A DNA stretch of 64,000 nucleotides from Nectonema munidae (Eukaryota; Nematomorpha; Nectonematoida; Nectonematidae), in the NCBI GenBank assembly GCA_030549495.1, contig JAUIRK010000855.1:1737501-1801500 (forward strand). The letters run 5' to 3'. The notes below the pieces were generated by a model. The model made no database searches, was not told the origin of the DNA, and saw only the letters and a program-made list of their open reading frames with translations. The translations under genes were made by a program, and so were the position numbers. Below, piece by piece: positions 12,121 through 24,196 of this stretch (positions are counted from its first letter, which is position 1; the number at the start of each line of letters is the position of its first letter).

Positions 12121-13679
12121 AAGTCAAGGATGAGGAAATTGAGAACAGATGGAAAGAGTACTTTGAGGAGCTACTAAATGTTGAAAATAACCATGAACAC
12201 ACCGATAAAGGAGAAAAAGTTTAGGGTGCTGAGTTTGTTTTGGAAGAAAGAGAAGTATTGGAAGCAATGAAAGAAATGAAAAAAAAACAAAGCAACAGGA
12301 ATCAGTGAAGTTAGTATAGATATGATAAAAGCAGGCGGAGAAAAATGTTTAAAGATGACGACTAGATTGCTGGAATTCATTTGGAAGGAAGAAAGAGTGC
12401 CGGAAGAATGGACTAAAAGCTTAATTATTCCGATTTACAAGAATAAAATTGATGTGTTGAATTGCGAAAATTACCGGGGAATTAAATTGCAAGAACATGG
12501 GTTGAAACTGCTAGAGAGAATTTTGAGTAGGAGCGTTAGAAATCAAGTAATTATAGACTCGAATCAGTTTGGCTTCATGCATGGTAAAAGTACAGTGGAT
12601 CCGATATTTATAGTAAGACAATTGAGGGAAAAAGACTAGAAGGAAATCTGCCCTTATTTTGTAGCTTTGTAGATTTAGAGAAGGCATATGACAGAGTTCC
12701 AAGAGATATCGTATACTGGAGCTTGAGAGAAAAAGGTGTTAGTGAAAAGCTTGTAAGGTTAATTCAGGAAACATACAGGAACTCTAAGACTTCGATTAGA
12801 ACAATGAATGGATGCTCACAGGAGTTTGATATAAATGTAGGCTTACACCAATGTTCGACACTTAGTCCATTACTTTTTGCAATTGTTATAGATGAATCCT
12901 CGAAAAATATCAGAAAAGATGACCTTTGGGAACTTTTGTTCGCTGATGATTTGGTAATAATAGCCTCGAAGGAAAAGGCCTGAGATTGAATTCACGTAAG
13001 ACTGAAGTGATGAAAGTCTGTAGGAATGAAAACGCTGTGATAAGCATAAAAGATGAGCATGGGATCGAATTGAAACAAGTGCAAGAGTTCAAGTATTTAG
13101 GGTCAGTTATTGAAAAGGAAGGAGGTTGTAGTAAGGATGTACAGTCGAAATTGAATGCGAGTTGGGCAAAATGGAAAGAAGTTAAGACTGTTTTAAACGA
13201 TAAAAAGCTTCCAATGAAACTGAAGGCCAAAGTGTATTTAGCCATAGTGAGACCAGCCATGACTTACGGTTCAGAATGTTGGTGTCTGAAAAAGAAAGAA
13301 AGAACAAGTTGGAAGTGTCTGAAATGAAAATGCTGAGAATGATGTTAAATGTAACAAGAAGAGAGAGAATCAGGAATAAAAAAATAAGACGAAGAACAAA
13401 AGTAATGACGAGTGTGATAGATGTAATCGAAATGAACAAAATGAGATGGCATGGACGACACGTGTCGAGAAGGGAAAAAGATGAGAAAATAAGGAAAGCA
13501 TACGATGAGCAGGTAAAAGGAAAAAAGGAAGGCAAAAAATGTGATGGGGAGATGATTTGGAAGAAAGTATGAAAAAATTTGGTTTGAAAGAAAGCGATGC
13601 TACAGACAGAAAGCTTTGGAGAGAACGGATCAAAACCATCGACCCCCAATAAGGGGATACGATGAAGAAGAGGAAGAAG
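12121..13679 (+). mobile_element. RTE-like non-LTR retrotransposon, 5'-truncated, frameshifted
   Basis: The broken frames translate to a reverse transcriptase. In order they give a pre-RT segment (EEIENRWKEYFEELLN, about 12130), fingers/palm with ENYRGI at 12468-12485, VDLEKAYDRVPRD (about 12668), the catalytic FADD at 12943-12954, and YLGSVIEKEGG (about 13096). They continue into the C-terminal RWHGRHVSRREK region and stop after KTIDPQ at about 13650. At least three frameshifts or stops separate these blocks. There is no endonuclease domain, so the copy is 5'-truncated. It ends with a GATGAAGAAGAGGAAGAAG tail and is bracketed by an 18-bp duplication. Family: non-LTR retroelement; the RTE assignment rests on the C-terminal style and the trinucleotide tail. 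Confidence 0.85.
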
Positions 13680-13697
13680 ATTCACAGTCGTTTTACT
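13680..13697 (+). repeat. Target-site duplication, right copy
   Basis: ATTCACAGTCGTTTTACT matches 12103-12120 at 17 of 18 positions. Confidence 0.8.
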
Positions 13698-13867
13698 GTG
13701 TAAGATATATAAGTTATACATTAGTGTATGCTATAAGTGTTCATTATATAAAGGTGTTCAGTGTTCACTATAAAGAAGTTAGACTAGTTTGAACAAACGA
13801 ATTCTTACTTTCAATACAATTAAATGGGAATTACTAAAATCATTTGATTTGCTTGGCCCTAAATGGA

Positions 13868-14003
13868 TTAACCCGTTAACGCCCATGTCGACTTTAGTCG
13901 ACTTTACAAAAATAAAATCGTCTGCGTTTATCAAAGCTCTTTAATACAAATCTTCTGCTTTACATTAGATATCGTCTGATTATTCTGGTCGTTAACGGGT
14001 TAA
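13868..14003 (+). mobile_element. TTAA MITE, family B (copy 1)
   Basis: TTAA CCCGTTAACGCCCA at the left, TGGTCGTTAACGGG TTAA at the right; inner palindrome GTCGACTTTAGTCGAC; CGTCTGC, CTTCTGC and CGTCTGA motifs. The preceding bases (13848-13867, TTTGCTTGGCCCTAAATGG) are the right end of a truncated family A unit sharing this TTAA. Confidence 0.85.
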
Positions 14004-14099
14004 TACAAAAATTTAGAACTTAAAAAAGACAATTTAAAAGTAAAAATATTATAAAATAAAAATAAATTTTTTATATACATTAATTAATTTTAACGTAAC

Positions 14100-14727
14100 T
14101 TTTCAATTAATTAAAGGGGGGTTTTCAAATTCACTCCATATTCGGCGATTTCTATGCAAAACGTCATACCGACATCATTGTCAAGAGAAAGAGTTGAGTC
14201 AATCAAAGATTATTCCTCTCTTGTTCTGTATCCATTCTTCACATGATTTACACGCTTGACTCCTCTCTAATGAAGAAAGTGGAGCAAAAGAGATTTGATC
14301 CTTCCTTCACATATACACAATATACACATACGTACGCCTGTATATAGTATACATATATAATATTCAGTCAATATTATTAATTAATAATAATAGTACATTG
14401 ATTGTTGTTAATTTTAAAATACTAATTAATTAATTTTGCCTCTTTCTCTATTCCTTTCTCTCTACACTCACACACAACACACTCTTCTGCCTCTCTCTCT
14501 CTCTCTCTCCAAAATAAATTGCTTTTCTCCACGCTTCAAAATGTAAGATTTAAGCACGCTCACACCGACATTTTAATTACTTCTTTCATTCTTTCTCTTA
14601 TTCTCCTCTCCCTCCCAACATATCTTCCTCATTGAGCTCACTAAAAATCCCTCTACAACACACACACACAGAAGCAGAGAGAAGGCAAGACTCACGTTTT
14701 CTAGAAAACTCACCTCTTCTAGGCTCT
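14100..14727 (+). promoter_or_regulatory. CT/CA-rich island ending in a splice donor; possible 5' exon/promoter
   Basis: The region is pyrimidine-rich, with CT and CA dinucleotide runs (14490-14510, 14660-14672) and fewer A/T runs than its flanks. It ends at 14727 with GGCTCT|GTAAGATCC, a strong donor. No useful ATG frame reaches the donor. If real it would be a non-coding first exon of a plus-strand gene, the nearest candidate being the ZFHX gene, whose first identified coding exon begins at 23168. RNA evidence would decide; this is inference. Confidence 0.25.
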
Positions 14728-15646
14728 GTAAGATCCTTCTAACCGCTTTGCATAAATATGATCGCTTATTTTTCCTAAAAAATCAATTAAAAATCCCCAT
14801 GGTTCTTATAAGTAATCGAGAGCATATCCTCCGCTTTTTAAGGTCCTATAACACATGTTCGGTGGTATACGGTACGTTACGTTTCGAAATTACAGTACGA
14901 TATGATAGCTTTTTGTATAAAAAAAAACGATTATTACGTGCATTAAAAACTAAGGTACGAAAAATATGGAAGTTCGATTTCTATCTTTGGTGCGTTTTAA
15001 TTTATCGAACTGTAAGTTATAAATTATATTTATTATCGATTTGTAAGTTATAGCACTGGACCACTCGTAGAAGTCCAAAACATTTTATAAGCTAGATAAG
15101 CAAATGTATACTATATAAATTATTTCAATGTTTTGTCCGCAAAAAATTGAATATGATGAAAAGAGCCAATTTGGAAATCACAGTAATCTTTGCATTACCA
15201 TGTGTACGTAAAATAAAATCTTGAATGAAAAATGAATGCCCATGAGAGATTGTTGCTATATTAATTGTATTGCCTAGCAAAGATATTTTATTAAACATTC
15301 TGTATACATGCGGTTTTGCTTATTTCTAGCCAAATTGATTCAACCAAAAATGAACATATTACAAATCATTGTAATACACTCATTGCATATCTGTTACAAA
15401 ACTTGTTCAATATGTTCACCACAAACACATATAATATGATCCAGTTAAAAGACGACATATAGTTGAGAGCACTCTTTTTTACGTGGCAATAATTATATTT
15501 TGAATGAACTTTTCCAACAGTTATCCAATTTTACTTGAATTTGATATTTAACATTATTATATATAATTTCAAATTTGATGTTTTGAATTTTTATTAACAA
15601 ACTATATTATTTTAAATAAACTTCCCTAAATCGTCTCTTTAATACA
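14728..15646. other. AT-rich spacer, nothing recognised
   Basis: There is one open frame of 101 codons at 14748-15053 with a low-complexity composition and no motif. Nothing else stands out. Confidence 0.4.
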
Positions 15647-15784
15647 TTAACCCATTTAAGACCAAGCAAAGCAGACGATATCTAAAAAAACGCAGACGAT
15701 TTATATTCAATGTCATTGAAAAAAACAGACGAAGATGAAATTACTTATGTTCCAAAATAGGAACATTGGTCGTAAATGGGTTAA
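15647..15784 (-). mobile_element. TTAA MITE, family A (copy 3)
   Basis: A 138-bp unit in reverse orientation (GCAGACGATATC near the left, GTTCCAAAATAGGAAC palindrome near the right). Its right TTAA at 15781-15784 is also the left TTAA of the next element. Confidence 0.85.
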
Positions 15785-15908
15785 CTCCCAATCTCGAGTA
15801 TAGTCGACTTTACAAAAATAAAATCGTCTGCGTTTATCAAAGCTCTTTAAACAAATCTTCTGCTTTACATTAGATATCGTCTGATTATTCTGGTTGTTAA
15901 CGGGTTAA
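15781..15908 (+). mobile_element. TTAA MITE, family B (copy 2), back to back with family A
   Basis: Starts at the shared TTAA and reads CTCCCAATCTCGAGTATAG, then GTCGAC, then the three CGTCTG-type motifs, ending GTTAACGGG TTAA. The left palindrome is partly degraded (CTCGAGTATAGTCGAC). Confidence 0.8.
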
Positions 15909-17162
15909 ATGAATAATAAAAAAAAAAGTAAAAAACAACATTAATGTGCAATGATTGTATAAAAAATATTAAAAACATTTATTCTTAAAAAATTTTTTAA
16001 ATCTTTTTGATCAACTTTCATTATACTTTATTAAATTTCGCTTTTTTTTCAAAATTTCGACAAGTTTTTTAAATAAAAAACGATTTTATGTGAACTTCGG
16101 AAATACGACATTTCTTTTCGAACCGTAACAACATATGCCATCAATGGTTTCAATAGATCCGCTATAATGAAAACCATTTATAACGCGAGTTCCTTGCTTT
16201 GAACATTCCCATCTCTGTAATAAAAGAACTACTGGTATTACATTTTTCAAATCTCATATCATCACATTTTCACAGGTTTGCCTGAAATATGTAAAATTCT
16301 GTGGGAAATTTATTTGTGTTAAAAATTAATTGACATTGTTTTTCATTCATTCATTTTTAATAAATGTGTTTTTTGAACAAGTGCATAAAACATGTTGTAT
16401 ATTTGAGAATTTGGAGCAATAATACCCTTGTAAATGCGCTTACAGTAACTAAAGTGCAAATAAGCTTAGACTAACCCAGGCCAACTTGCCGGTATTTCAG
16501 AATATTAGCTCAGCTAAAAAAGTAGTTATTTTATCTCCAAATTTTTAACTAACGAAAAATAGCTTATATAAGATTGAACAAATATTTTCAAAGCGCCACT
16601 CGCAATCCTAAGTAGAGGATATCGAAACAGATAAAAAGAGATTTATATCTACACATTAAAAAAATAGGAAATTAGTAACATTTATACAAAATTTTGATTA
16701 AAAGTATGAGTGACAGCTCAAATTTACGACACTCCCCTCTCTTCCAAATTTTTGCATATCAAATTTTTACACCCATAAATTTTTTTGTTTTGATGAGTAT
16801 CCTAAACTTAGAAACGAATCCAAAGTTTGAAAAAATGTTTTTTAGACAATTCAAAACATTTAATCTTTTAAATCATTAAAGAATAGATTATCATATTGAT
16901 TTTAAATAGAATATTTTATACATTTAAGAAAAAAAAACTTTTTTAAAATTAGTTTTTCCAATATTCCTATAAAAGTTTGAAAACAATAAAATAAAGGTTA
17001 AATAATTATTTAGATTTTTGTTTAGTTTTCTTATAAACACATTCATTCTTCTTAAAAAACATTTTCATCATTCACTAATATAGGGAGAGGGAAGGGGATA
17101 TATCTACGCAAAGACTTTTGAAGAAAACTTTTCGTTTTAAAGTATTTTTTAAGAATTATGTA
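15909..17162. other. AT-rich spacer, nothing recognised
   Basis: Long A/T runs, no coding signature, no clear inverted termini. Confidence 0.4.
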
Positions 17163-17300
17163 TTAACCCTTTCGTGACCAGAAAAATCAGACAATATTTA
17201 TTAAAAAGCAAAAGATTCATATACAAAACTATTTGAAAAAGCGGACGAAGGTAAAATTTTTTATGTTACATATATGATGCGCTGGTCACGAAATGCAATA
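17163..17300 (-). mobile_element. TTAA MITE, family C (copy 2), right end decayed
   Basis: Left end TTAACCCTTTCGTGACCAG and most of the core match the copy at 6878. The right end reads CTGGTCACGAAATGCAATAA, so the terminal GGGTTAA has been lost. Confidence 0.75.
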
Positions 17301-19939
17301 ATTTTCGCAAGCTTTTTATATATTATTTTTAAATTTTATGAATAAAAATTTAAAAAATTTATTTAGTTTAAAAAAGTTCATACTTAAAACCAATTTTTTT
17401 TTATAAAAAATGAAAAATAAATAGATAAATTGATAAAAAAAACTTACTGATAATTCAAGTTTATCCTTTTTTTCCATGGTCTAACGTCAACTATTAATGG
17501 TAAAATCCAGTATTTTGATCAAAAAAGCAGTATTGAACTGATCCTTTTGAGATTATCTGCAAAAAAAGCCTGATGCCAGATTCGAACGCAAACTTAATAG
17601 TGTCAAAGTGTTGGCAATCTTATTCATTACCGCAAATATTGTAAAATCCTCAAATTCATTATTTTTACTCTTGGAATAGCAGTGCAGTGGCATATACTTC
17701 TCAGTGCTTAAGTGTAAACAAACTTGGCCTATTTTTACGAAGATTGGCCGATTTTTTGCATTCACATTTTCTCCTTTTTATTTTTTCATCTATGTTCGCT
17801 ATATCATTAAATATGATAATTTTGAAATGTTTATAATTCTTTATATTTAAAATATTTTTTTATATTTTTAATGTCTTTATTCGCAGTTTTAATAACTTTA
17901 AATTATATTGACTTTTCTCAACTAATAATATTGAACATCCTAGCAGGGGTGTTTCTTAAGCTTTTTTGACTCTGGACCTCATAAAAAATTTAAAATGTCA
18001 TGGACCCTTTGCTATAAAAAGTAAGATTTAGGCCTTTAATCTTGAAAAAGAAGATATGTTCATAGTGGGAGTTTGTTTATTCATAAGATATTTTTCTTCA
18101 TTGAAAATTTGAAGCATTTTTATTTGTAAAATTTATTTTACTAACAGACACACATACCTACTTATAGGCGAATATGAAAGAGGACCTTGAGGTTGTTTTT
18201 CATCAGAAAAAGAGTTATATTCGTCCTTGTAGATGAGTGAGTGCCTATAAAATTTAGCCTTACCATAAATCTATTTCAATTATGGGTAAAATTGTTTATG
18301 TGAGAGATTAGTACAACCACGTTTCAATAAACGTTTCCATGACAACGAAGTAATCACACATGTTGGAGTAGCACTTCAATGGAGTGAAAGTAAATCATGA
18401 AAACGCACCAAAATAAGAAGGCATCAACTTGTATAAGTGTATCTTCAAAAACGTTATCTTTTAAATTCTCACTGGCCCTCTGATTTTTATGTGGATCCCA
18501 GAAAGCCTAACTGGACCCCACTATTTAATGCCCCATTTTCTAGACCATTGTTTCTTAACGTGGTCCATGTGAACCCCAAGGTGTCCAAAATATTTTTATA
18601 GGGACCCTTATAATAATATTTAAAATTTAGAGTTCATCAAATTTTAAAAAAGGTCCATATTAAAAGAATTTTTAATGTTAATTGAATAAAAAAATAATTT
18701 TTTTGAGGAAAATTTCTGAAGCTGGAAAAAAAATATATATTATGGTAAGAAGCACAGTTATATGTGACTGCTTTTCAGTGGTGGATCCAGAAATTTCTTT
18801 TAGGGGGGGGGGCGAAATCTATTTAAATTTTTGCAATTTTGCTAAAAGTCTTGAGAGAATACGACAGCTGTATTAGATTTAAGATTGTGATTGATTTCAT
18901 TGAAACATGAGATATCTAATTTTGCCTCAAAGTATCAAGTTCAACTCTCACACTAAACAAAATATTTTTTCCAATAAAAATTTTCACTTTTTTCACTTTT
19001 TTATATAAAATTTTCAGCAGAGTTAAAAATATACACCATAAAATTAATTGAGTAAATAATTAAAAAATAGTAATTAAGAAGGACGTACTTGATTAATAAA
19101 ACCAATTGAAAAATAAAAGCAATAAAAAATAGGGGTTCTACAAAAAAATTCATTCAGAAAAGGATCATAAGAGAAAAAATATTGAGAATTAATGCTCTAT
19201 ACATGATAGAGAGTTTACAATTGAGCTTCACAATTAAGAGTTTTGATTTGAGATTTTTATTTTTATATCTTACTAAGAAGTTAAATATCCAAATAGTGGA
19301 TTATGTTATTATTATACACAATTAATTTTAATTACTTTATTTAGTAAAACACATTTTTGATAGTGGCAAAAGATTAATTTTGATTAAAGTAAATTTTTAG
19401 AAGTACACATATTTTGATCAAAAGAATATTAATTGTGTTGAATAATATGAAAAATTTATTTGATTATACTCACTTCTTTTTAGATGATGTAAGTATAGAG
19501 AAAAAAGTTTTAAAAATGCAGAAAACCATTCTTAAATCAATTTTAGATTTAACGATGAAAAATATTAAATGAAAATATATTTTACTTTTTGAACACTCAA
19601 CTGAAAAATTCATTAATTTTGGGATCAAAAATTGCCAAAAATTAGTCCGCGATCCTGGGATCTTGGGAAATCGCAAAAGAAACACTTCCTGTAAGCACAA
19701 ACAAATTCAGAGTGAGAAATAATTTTAAATTTGTGTGTATGCGATTGTTTGGATTGGATGTATGAAATAAAAATTGAAAAGAACATTAAAAACAAGAAAA
19801 AAAAATTTTCAAGAGAAACTCTATATAAAAACATAAAGAAGATTCTAGAATATCATGTTTTTAAAATTTTCGCGCTGCACATCCAATTCATCTCCCTAAA
19901 TATTTACTTTGCCTAAAAAATTTTGACTCTAAACTCCAA
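17301..19939. other. AT-rich spacer with decayed hAT-like ends
   Basis: No gene is recognised. Segments at 17946-18010 and 18540-18612 contain phrases such as GTTTCTTAAC followed by GGTCC/GGACCTC motifs typical of hAT-type terminal regions. A G-run at 18803-18812 follows GTGGATCCAGAAATTTC, another repeat-like phrase. Boundaries cannot be set. Confidence 0.35.
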
Positions 19940-20088
19940 AGGAAGGTACCGTGGGGTGTTTTCGTCGATTAGGCAAATCACGCCGCTTGTATCGAACTAT
20001 GAAGAAAGTAAGCTTGATAGCGGATTGAACTTAAGACATTGAGTTATCGAAATCTGGTATCTAACCAACCTTACTCCAGGCCCAATGT
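19940..20088 (-). mobile_element. tRNA-derived SINE (family 1, minus-strand copy)
   Basis: The reverse complement reads GGTTGGTTAGATACCAG (box A-like) and AAGTTCAATCC (box B-like). It continues with CATAGTTCGATACAAGCGGC and ends CACCCCACGGTACCTTCC. The same arrangement is found in forward orientation at 35425-35575, so this is a dispersed family rather than a working tRNA gene. Confidence 0.65.
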
Positions 20089-20171
20089 GGTTAGTTTATT
20101 ATTATTGCTATAATTATTTTTTAACTTAATTTTTTCAACTTATTTTCACTTTTTTGTAAAACTGTTTTGTA

Positions 20172-20316
20172 TTAACCCATTAAGTCCCCATGTTCCCGTT
20201 TGGAAACATAAGTAATTTCATCTTCGTCTGCTTTTTTCAATGACTTTGAAGTTTGAATATAAATCGTCTGCGTTTTTTTAAATATCGTCTGATTTCTATG
20301 GTACTTAATGGGTTAA
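20172..20316 (+). mobile_element. TTAA MITE, family E (copy 1)
   Basis: TTAA CCCATTAAGTCCCCATG at the left and ATGGTACTTAATGGG TTAA at the right; inner palindrome GTTCCCGTTTGGAAAC; motifs CGTCTGC, CGTCTGC, CGTCTGA. A small internal duplication (TTTGAAGTTTGAA) makes it 145 bp. Confidence 0.85.
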
Positions 20317-21185
20317 AATAATTTCTTCTTTTTCCTTTATCTTTTAAAGAAAAATCACGGTATATAAATAGTGAAAATAGAATGAATATAGATTAAAAAA
20401 TTGTGATAACTTTTTTTCTCCACATACTGAAGATAATGGTTTTTATGCTAGTTTTATAAAGATAATGTGTTGAAAGAAAATATAAGTTTGGAAAATTGAA
20501 AATTCTTGATCCCTACAAAGTGTTCAAATAGGGGAAAATTTTTGATATTTTTTTAAACCATGAAAAGTGAACTTAACATTTAATAAAAATGTAATCCTTA
20601 TCAGAGAAAAAATATCATGCCGAGAATCTTTATACATATTCATCCTATATTATTGTTATTATTATTATAATAGAAGAAAAAGATCTGAATGGCGAGACAA
20701 GACATTCCCTATTTCACCGTTAATTTTAAATCTTGGTGTTCTTGTGTAAAAAGAGCAAAAAAATACATAAACGATAAATAGTAGTCACACCCAGAAGGTA
20801 TGTGTAGCAATAAAAAAGCATTTTTCATTTTGATTTTCTTTGTCGAATCTGTTAGTCTTTATGAATGAATGATGCTACATTTATATATATAAATAAGGGT
20901 AATGATGATTGCTTTATGAGATCAATCAATGAAGAAGCAATTACACATTTTCTCCTTGTCCTCCATATCTCCTCACCTTTAAGTTTTATACTTTCAAAGC
21001 ATTTTTTATAGGCACCTCACTCTTTTCGAAGTGTGTGCCTGCAATTTTCTTTAATTAAAACGTATGAGTTCAATTTTTTAATACCTTTTCTCCAATTTGT
21101 TAAAACATTCTATTAATTTTAATGGAAATCATGATCATTACTTTCATTTTCACATTTTAATCATCATCGTCATTATCATCATCCC
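20317..21185. other. AT-rich spacer
   Basis: No gene or repeat termini recognised. The last 40 bases grade into CAT/ATC triplets leading to the adjacent microsatellite. Confidence 0.4.
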
Positions 21186-21795
<610 letters not shown>

Positions 21796-23167
21796 TATCA
21801 TTATTCCCTTGTAGATTAACTTTGATCTTACCATTTTCCTCTCATTTTCCTACTTATTTTCAGCCGTCATCTCTGCCAATAAATAATCATAAACTTAAAA
21901 ATTACTTTGATACAAGATTTCAAATTTAATTTCCTAAATTCTAATTTAATAATAATATACCATATACAAATGCACTCAGACATAATTGAAGGTATATACA
22001 TCTCTCTGTGCATTTATATGTGTATGCATTTTATGGTGTGTAAGCAGCGTCCTCTTTTATATCCACCATATCTCTACCTACCTTCCTCCCTCCATGCAAT
22101 AAGCTGGATAGGTGGAAAATGATGTTTTTAATTATTAGCATCATTATTATTATTTTCAGGAGAGCAATAATTATTTTAATTATTATTTTAGCTTTGAGCC
22201 ATATCTTTCTCAAAAAATTCTCATTAACCTGTTGTATATATATATATCTATCTATCCCTCTATATCTGTATGTGCATGCATACATACACACATATTCACA
22301 TGTATATGAAATTATGAATGCTTTGAAGAAGTTTTAAAAGAGGGAGGAATTAAGGAAAATTTATAAAAAGCATAATATTAATAATCACATAAAATAGCAC
22401 GTTTTATTCAAATCTCCATTCTTGTAAACTTCCCAATTTATAAAGTTTTAATAACAACCAATTCTTAATTAACTAACTTTTAACACTGCTACATGATTCA
22501 AAAAGTAAGTCTTACACAAATGTTCATCCTTATATTCTTCTTTGATACCAAAATTCCTTAGCGGATTTTTTTTAACCATAATCCCTTGCCCGTCATTATC
22601 TAAAAAGAAAAATTTTAGGGGTCATTACATAGGTGATATAATATGATATGATAGGCATAGATTACATCTATATTTTTTAGTTAATGTTAGTTAGTTAATT
22701 AATTAATTTTTTAATTAGTTTAACCTACCAACGACCAGAATAATAATCAGAGGATATATCTAATGTAAAGCAGAAGATTTGTATATTAAAAAGTATTAAT
22801 AAACGAAGACTATTTTATTTTTATAAAGTCGACAAATATCGAATGTGGTCGGTCGATAAGCAGTTAAGAAGTAACTATAGGTAGTTAGTTTATTGGATAG
22901 TAAAAATTTATTACACATATTTTCAATAGGGGTTGATTTCTATAAAAATCGTAGTTATACGGGAAATCCAAGCTTCTATTGTTTACCCAGCATTATATAT
23001 ATTTGCTTTACAAGCCCAATTTCTACAAAAATACGACATATTAACCTTTTTTTCTTTTTAAATTCAAATATTTCGTTTTTTATTCTTATAGTTTTCGTGC
23101 GATACAAGTTTAGACAAATTTAGAAAATATCATTTCTTTGTTCTCATACATTTATTTTATTTTTTAG
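21796..23167. other. Spacer upstream of the first ZFHX coding exon
   Basis: AT-rich, with TA and ATT runs (22137-22230) and one decayed family B MITE. The last bases before 23168 form a strong pyrimidine tract and AG acceptor, so at least part of this stretch is an intron of the ZFHX gene. Confidence 0.5.
22720..22867 (-). mobile_element. TTAA MITE, family B (copy 3), decayed
   Basis: Reverse orientation: ACGACCAGAATAATAATCAGA at the left, GCAGAAG and CGAAGAC motif remnants, and GTCGACAAATATCGA palindrome remnant at the right. Confidence 0.65.
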
Positions 23168-24196
23168 AACTTTTAAAACATATGGCAGATTGCAAAACTA
23201 AAGAATTGGATGAGCTTGTCAATTCAGCTTTTGTTTCCATTCATCATTACACCAACGTGAAATTTAATGAAAACCAGGAAACTGACGAAAGAGACTTAGT
23301 TTATCGTGATGTTGCATTTGGGCAGTGTAGCGTGAACGAAGTTATTCCGTTTAGCCAAGTGTGCTTGAGTAATGGGAGTATTCTCTTGTTCAGAAGAAAA
23401 ATTATTCACGAAGACTTGATTAAACTACGTCTATGTTCCTTGATTAAAGAATCCTCTTGCAATATTCTTGCAGAGAGTGATGAGGAAGAAATCAAAGATG
23501 GGGTGCACCGGGCATACGCTGTGAAATCCCTTCACATCATTCTCACTGACATTTGTGATGTCATCTCTAAGGAGGAGAGCACCAAGTTTGAAACCCGTGG
23601 AAAAGTGATGAATGTAGAGTATGGTGTCCTCGCTAGAATAATTATAAAGAGTGACACTGGTCAATTACAAGATGAGCTTTTCTTCTGTGATTGGACAGCC
23701 ACTGAAGAAGAGGATAAAGCAGATGAGAAGGAATCACAGGTGAATGGCCTTCCACTAAGAATTTGTTTGACTTGTAAAGTAATCTGCACAGATTTCTCTC
23801 TCTCCATCCAGCACCTCAAATCTCATCATGGCGTTGAGAGAGAAGATGTTTTATGCAAAATCTCTCATGGGCATTCATTTTTCATTCAAGATTTTACTTT
23901 GCGTACACATGGTAATGCAAAAGTTACTGTGATTTCCAAATTGGCTCTTTCCAGCATATTCAATTTTTTTGCGGACAAAACATTAAAAGAAGACAAAAGC
24001 TTTTCTCAAACTTCTTCACATGATGTTGAAAAGTTTTCAAAAATTTCGAATAATCATTGCCTGCACTTCAGTCACAATGATAATGACGATAATCATCATC
24101 ATGATAACAATGAAAACGATGACAGCATCATCAAAGATTGCAAGAGTTCAGAAAAGGATGGCGACTCCAAGTGTGATGACACCTTATCACTATCTC
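23168..24196 (+). CDS. zfhx: zfhx coding exon 1 (first one identified)
   Basis: A pyrimidine tract and AG at 23166-23167 precede the exon; the ATG at 23182 is the first available. It encodes residues 1-338, mostly without known domains, plus one C2H2-like motif (ICLTC...HLKSHH, bases about 23760-23830). A stretch at 24070-24135 is rich in Asp, Asn and His, encoded by GAT/AAT/CAT triplets, the same triplet as the big microsatellite upstream. The donor CTC|GTAAGT is near perfect, phase 1. Splicing to 26425 joins SLS to HSEERNR. Confidence 0.8.

Noticed and set aside
14748-15053. A 101-codon open frame as a small gene
   Set aside because: AT-rich low-complexity translation, no motif, no start context and no neighbours supporting it.
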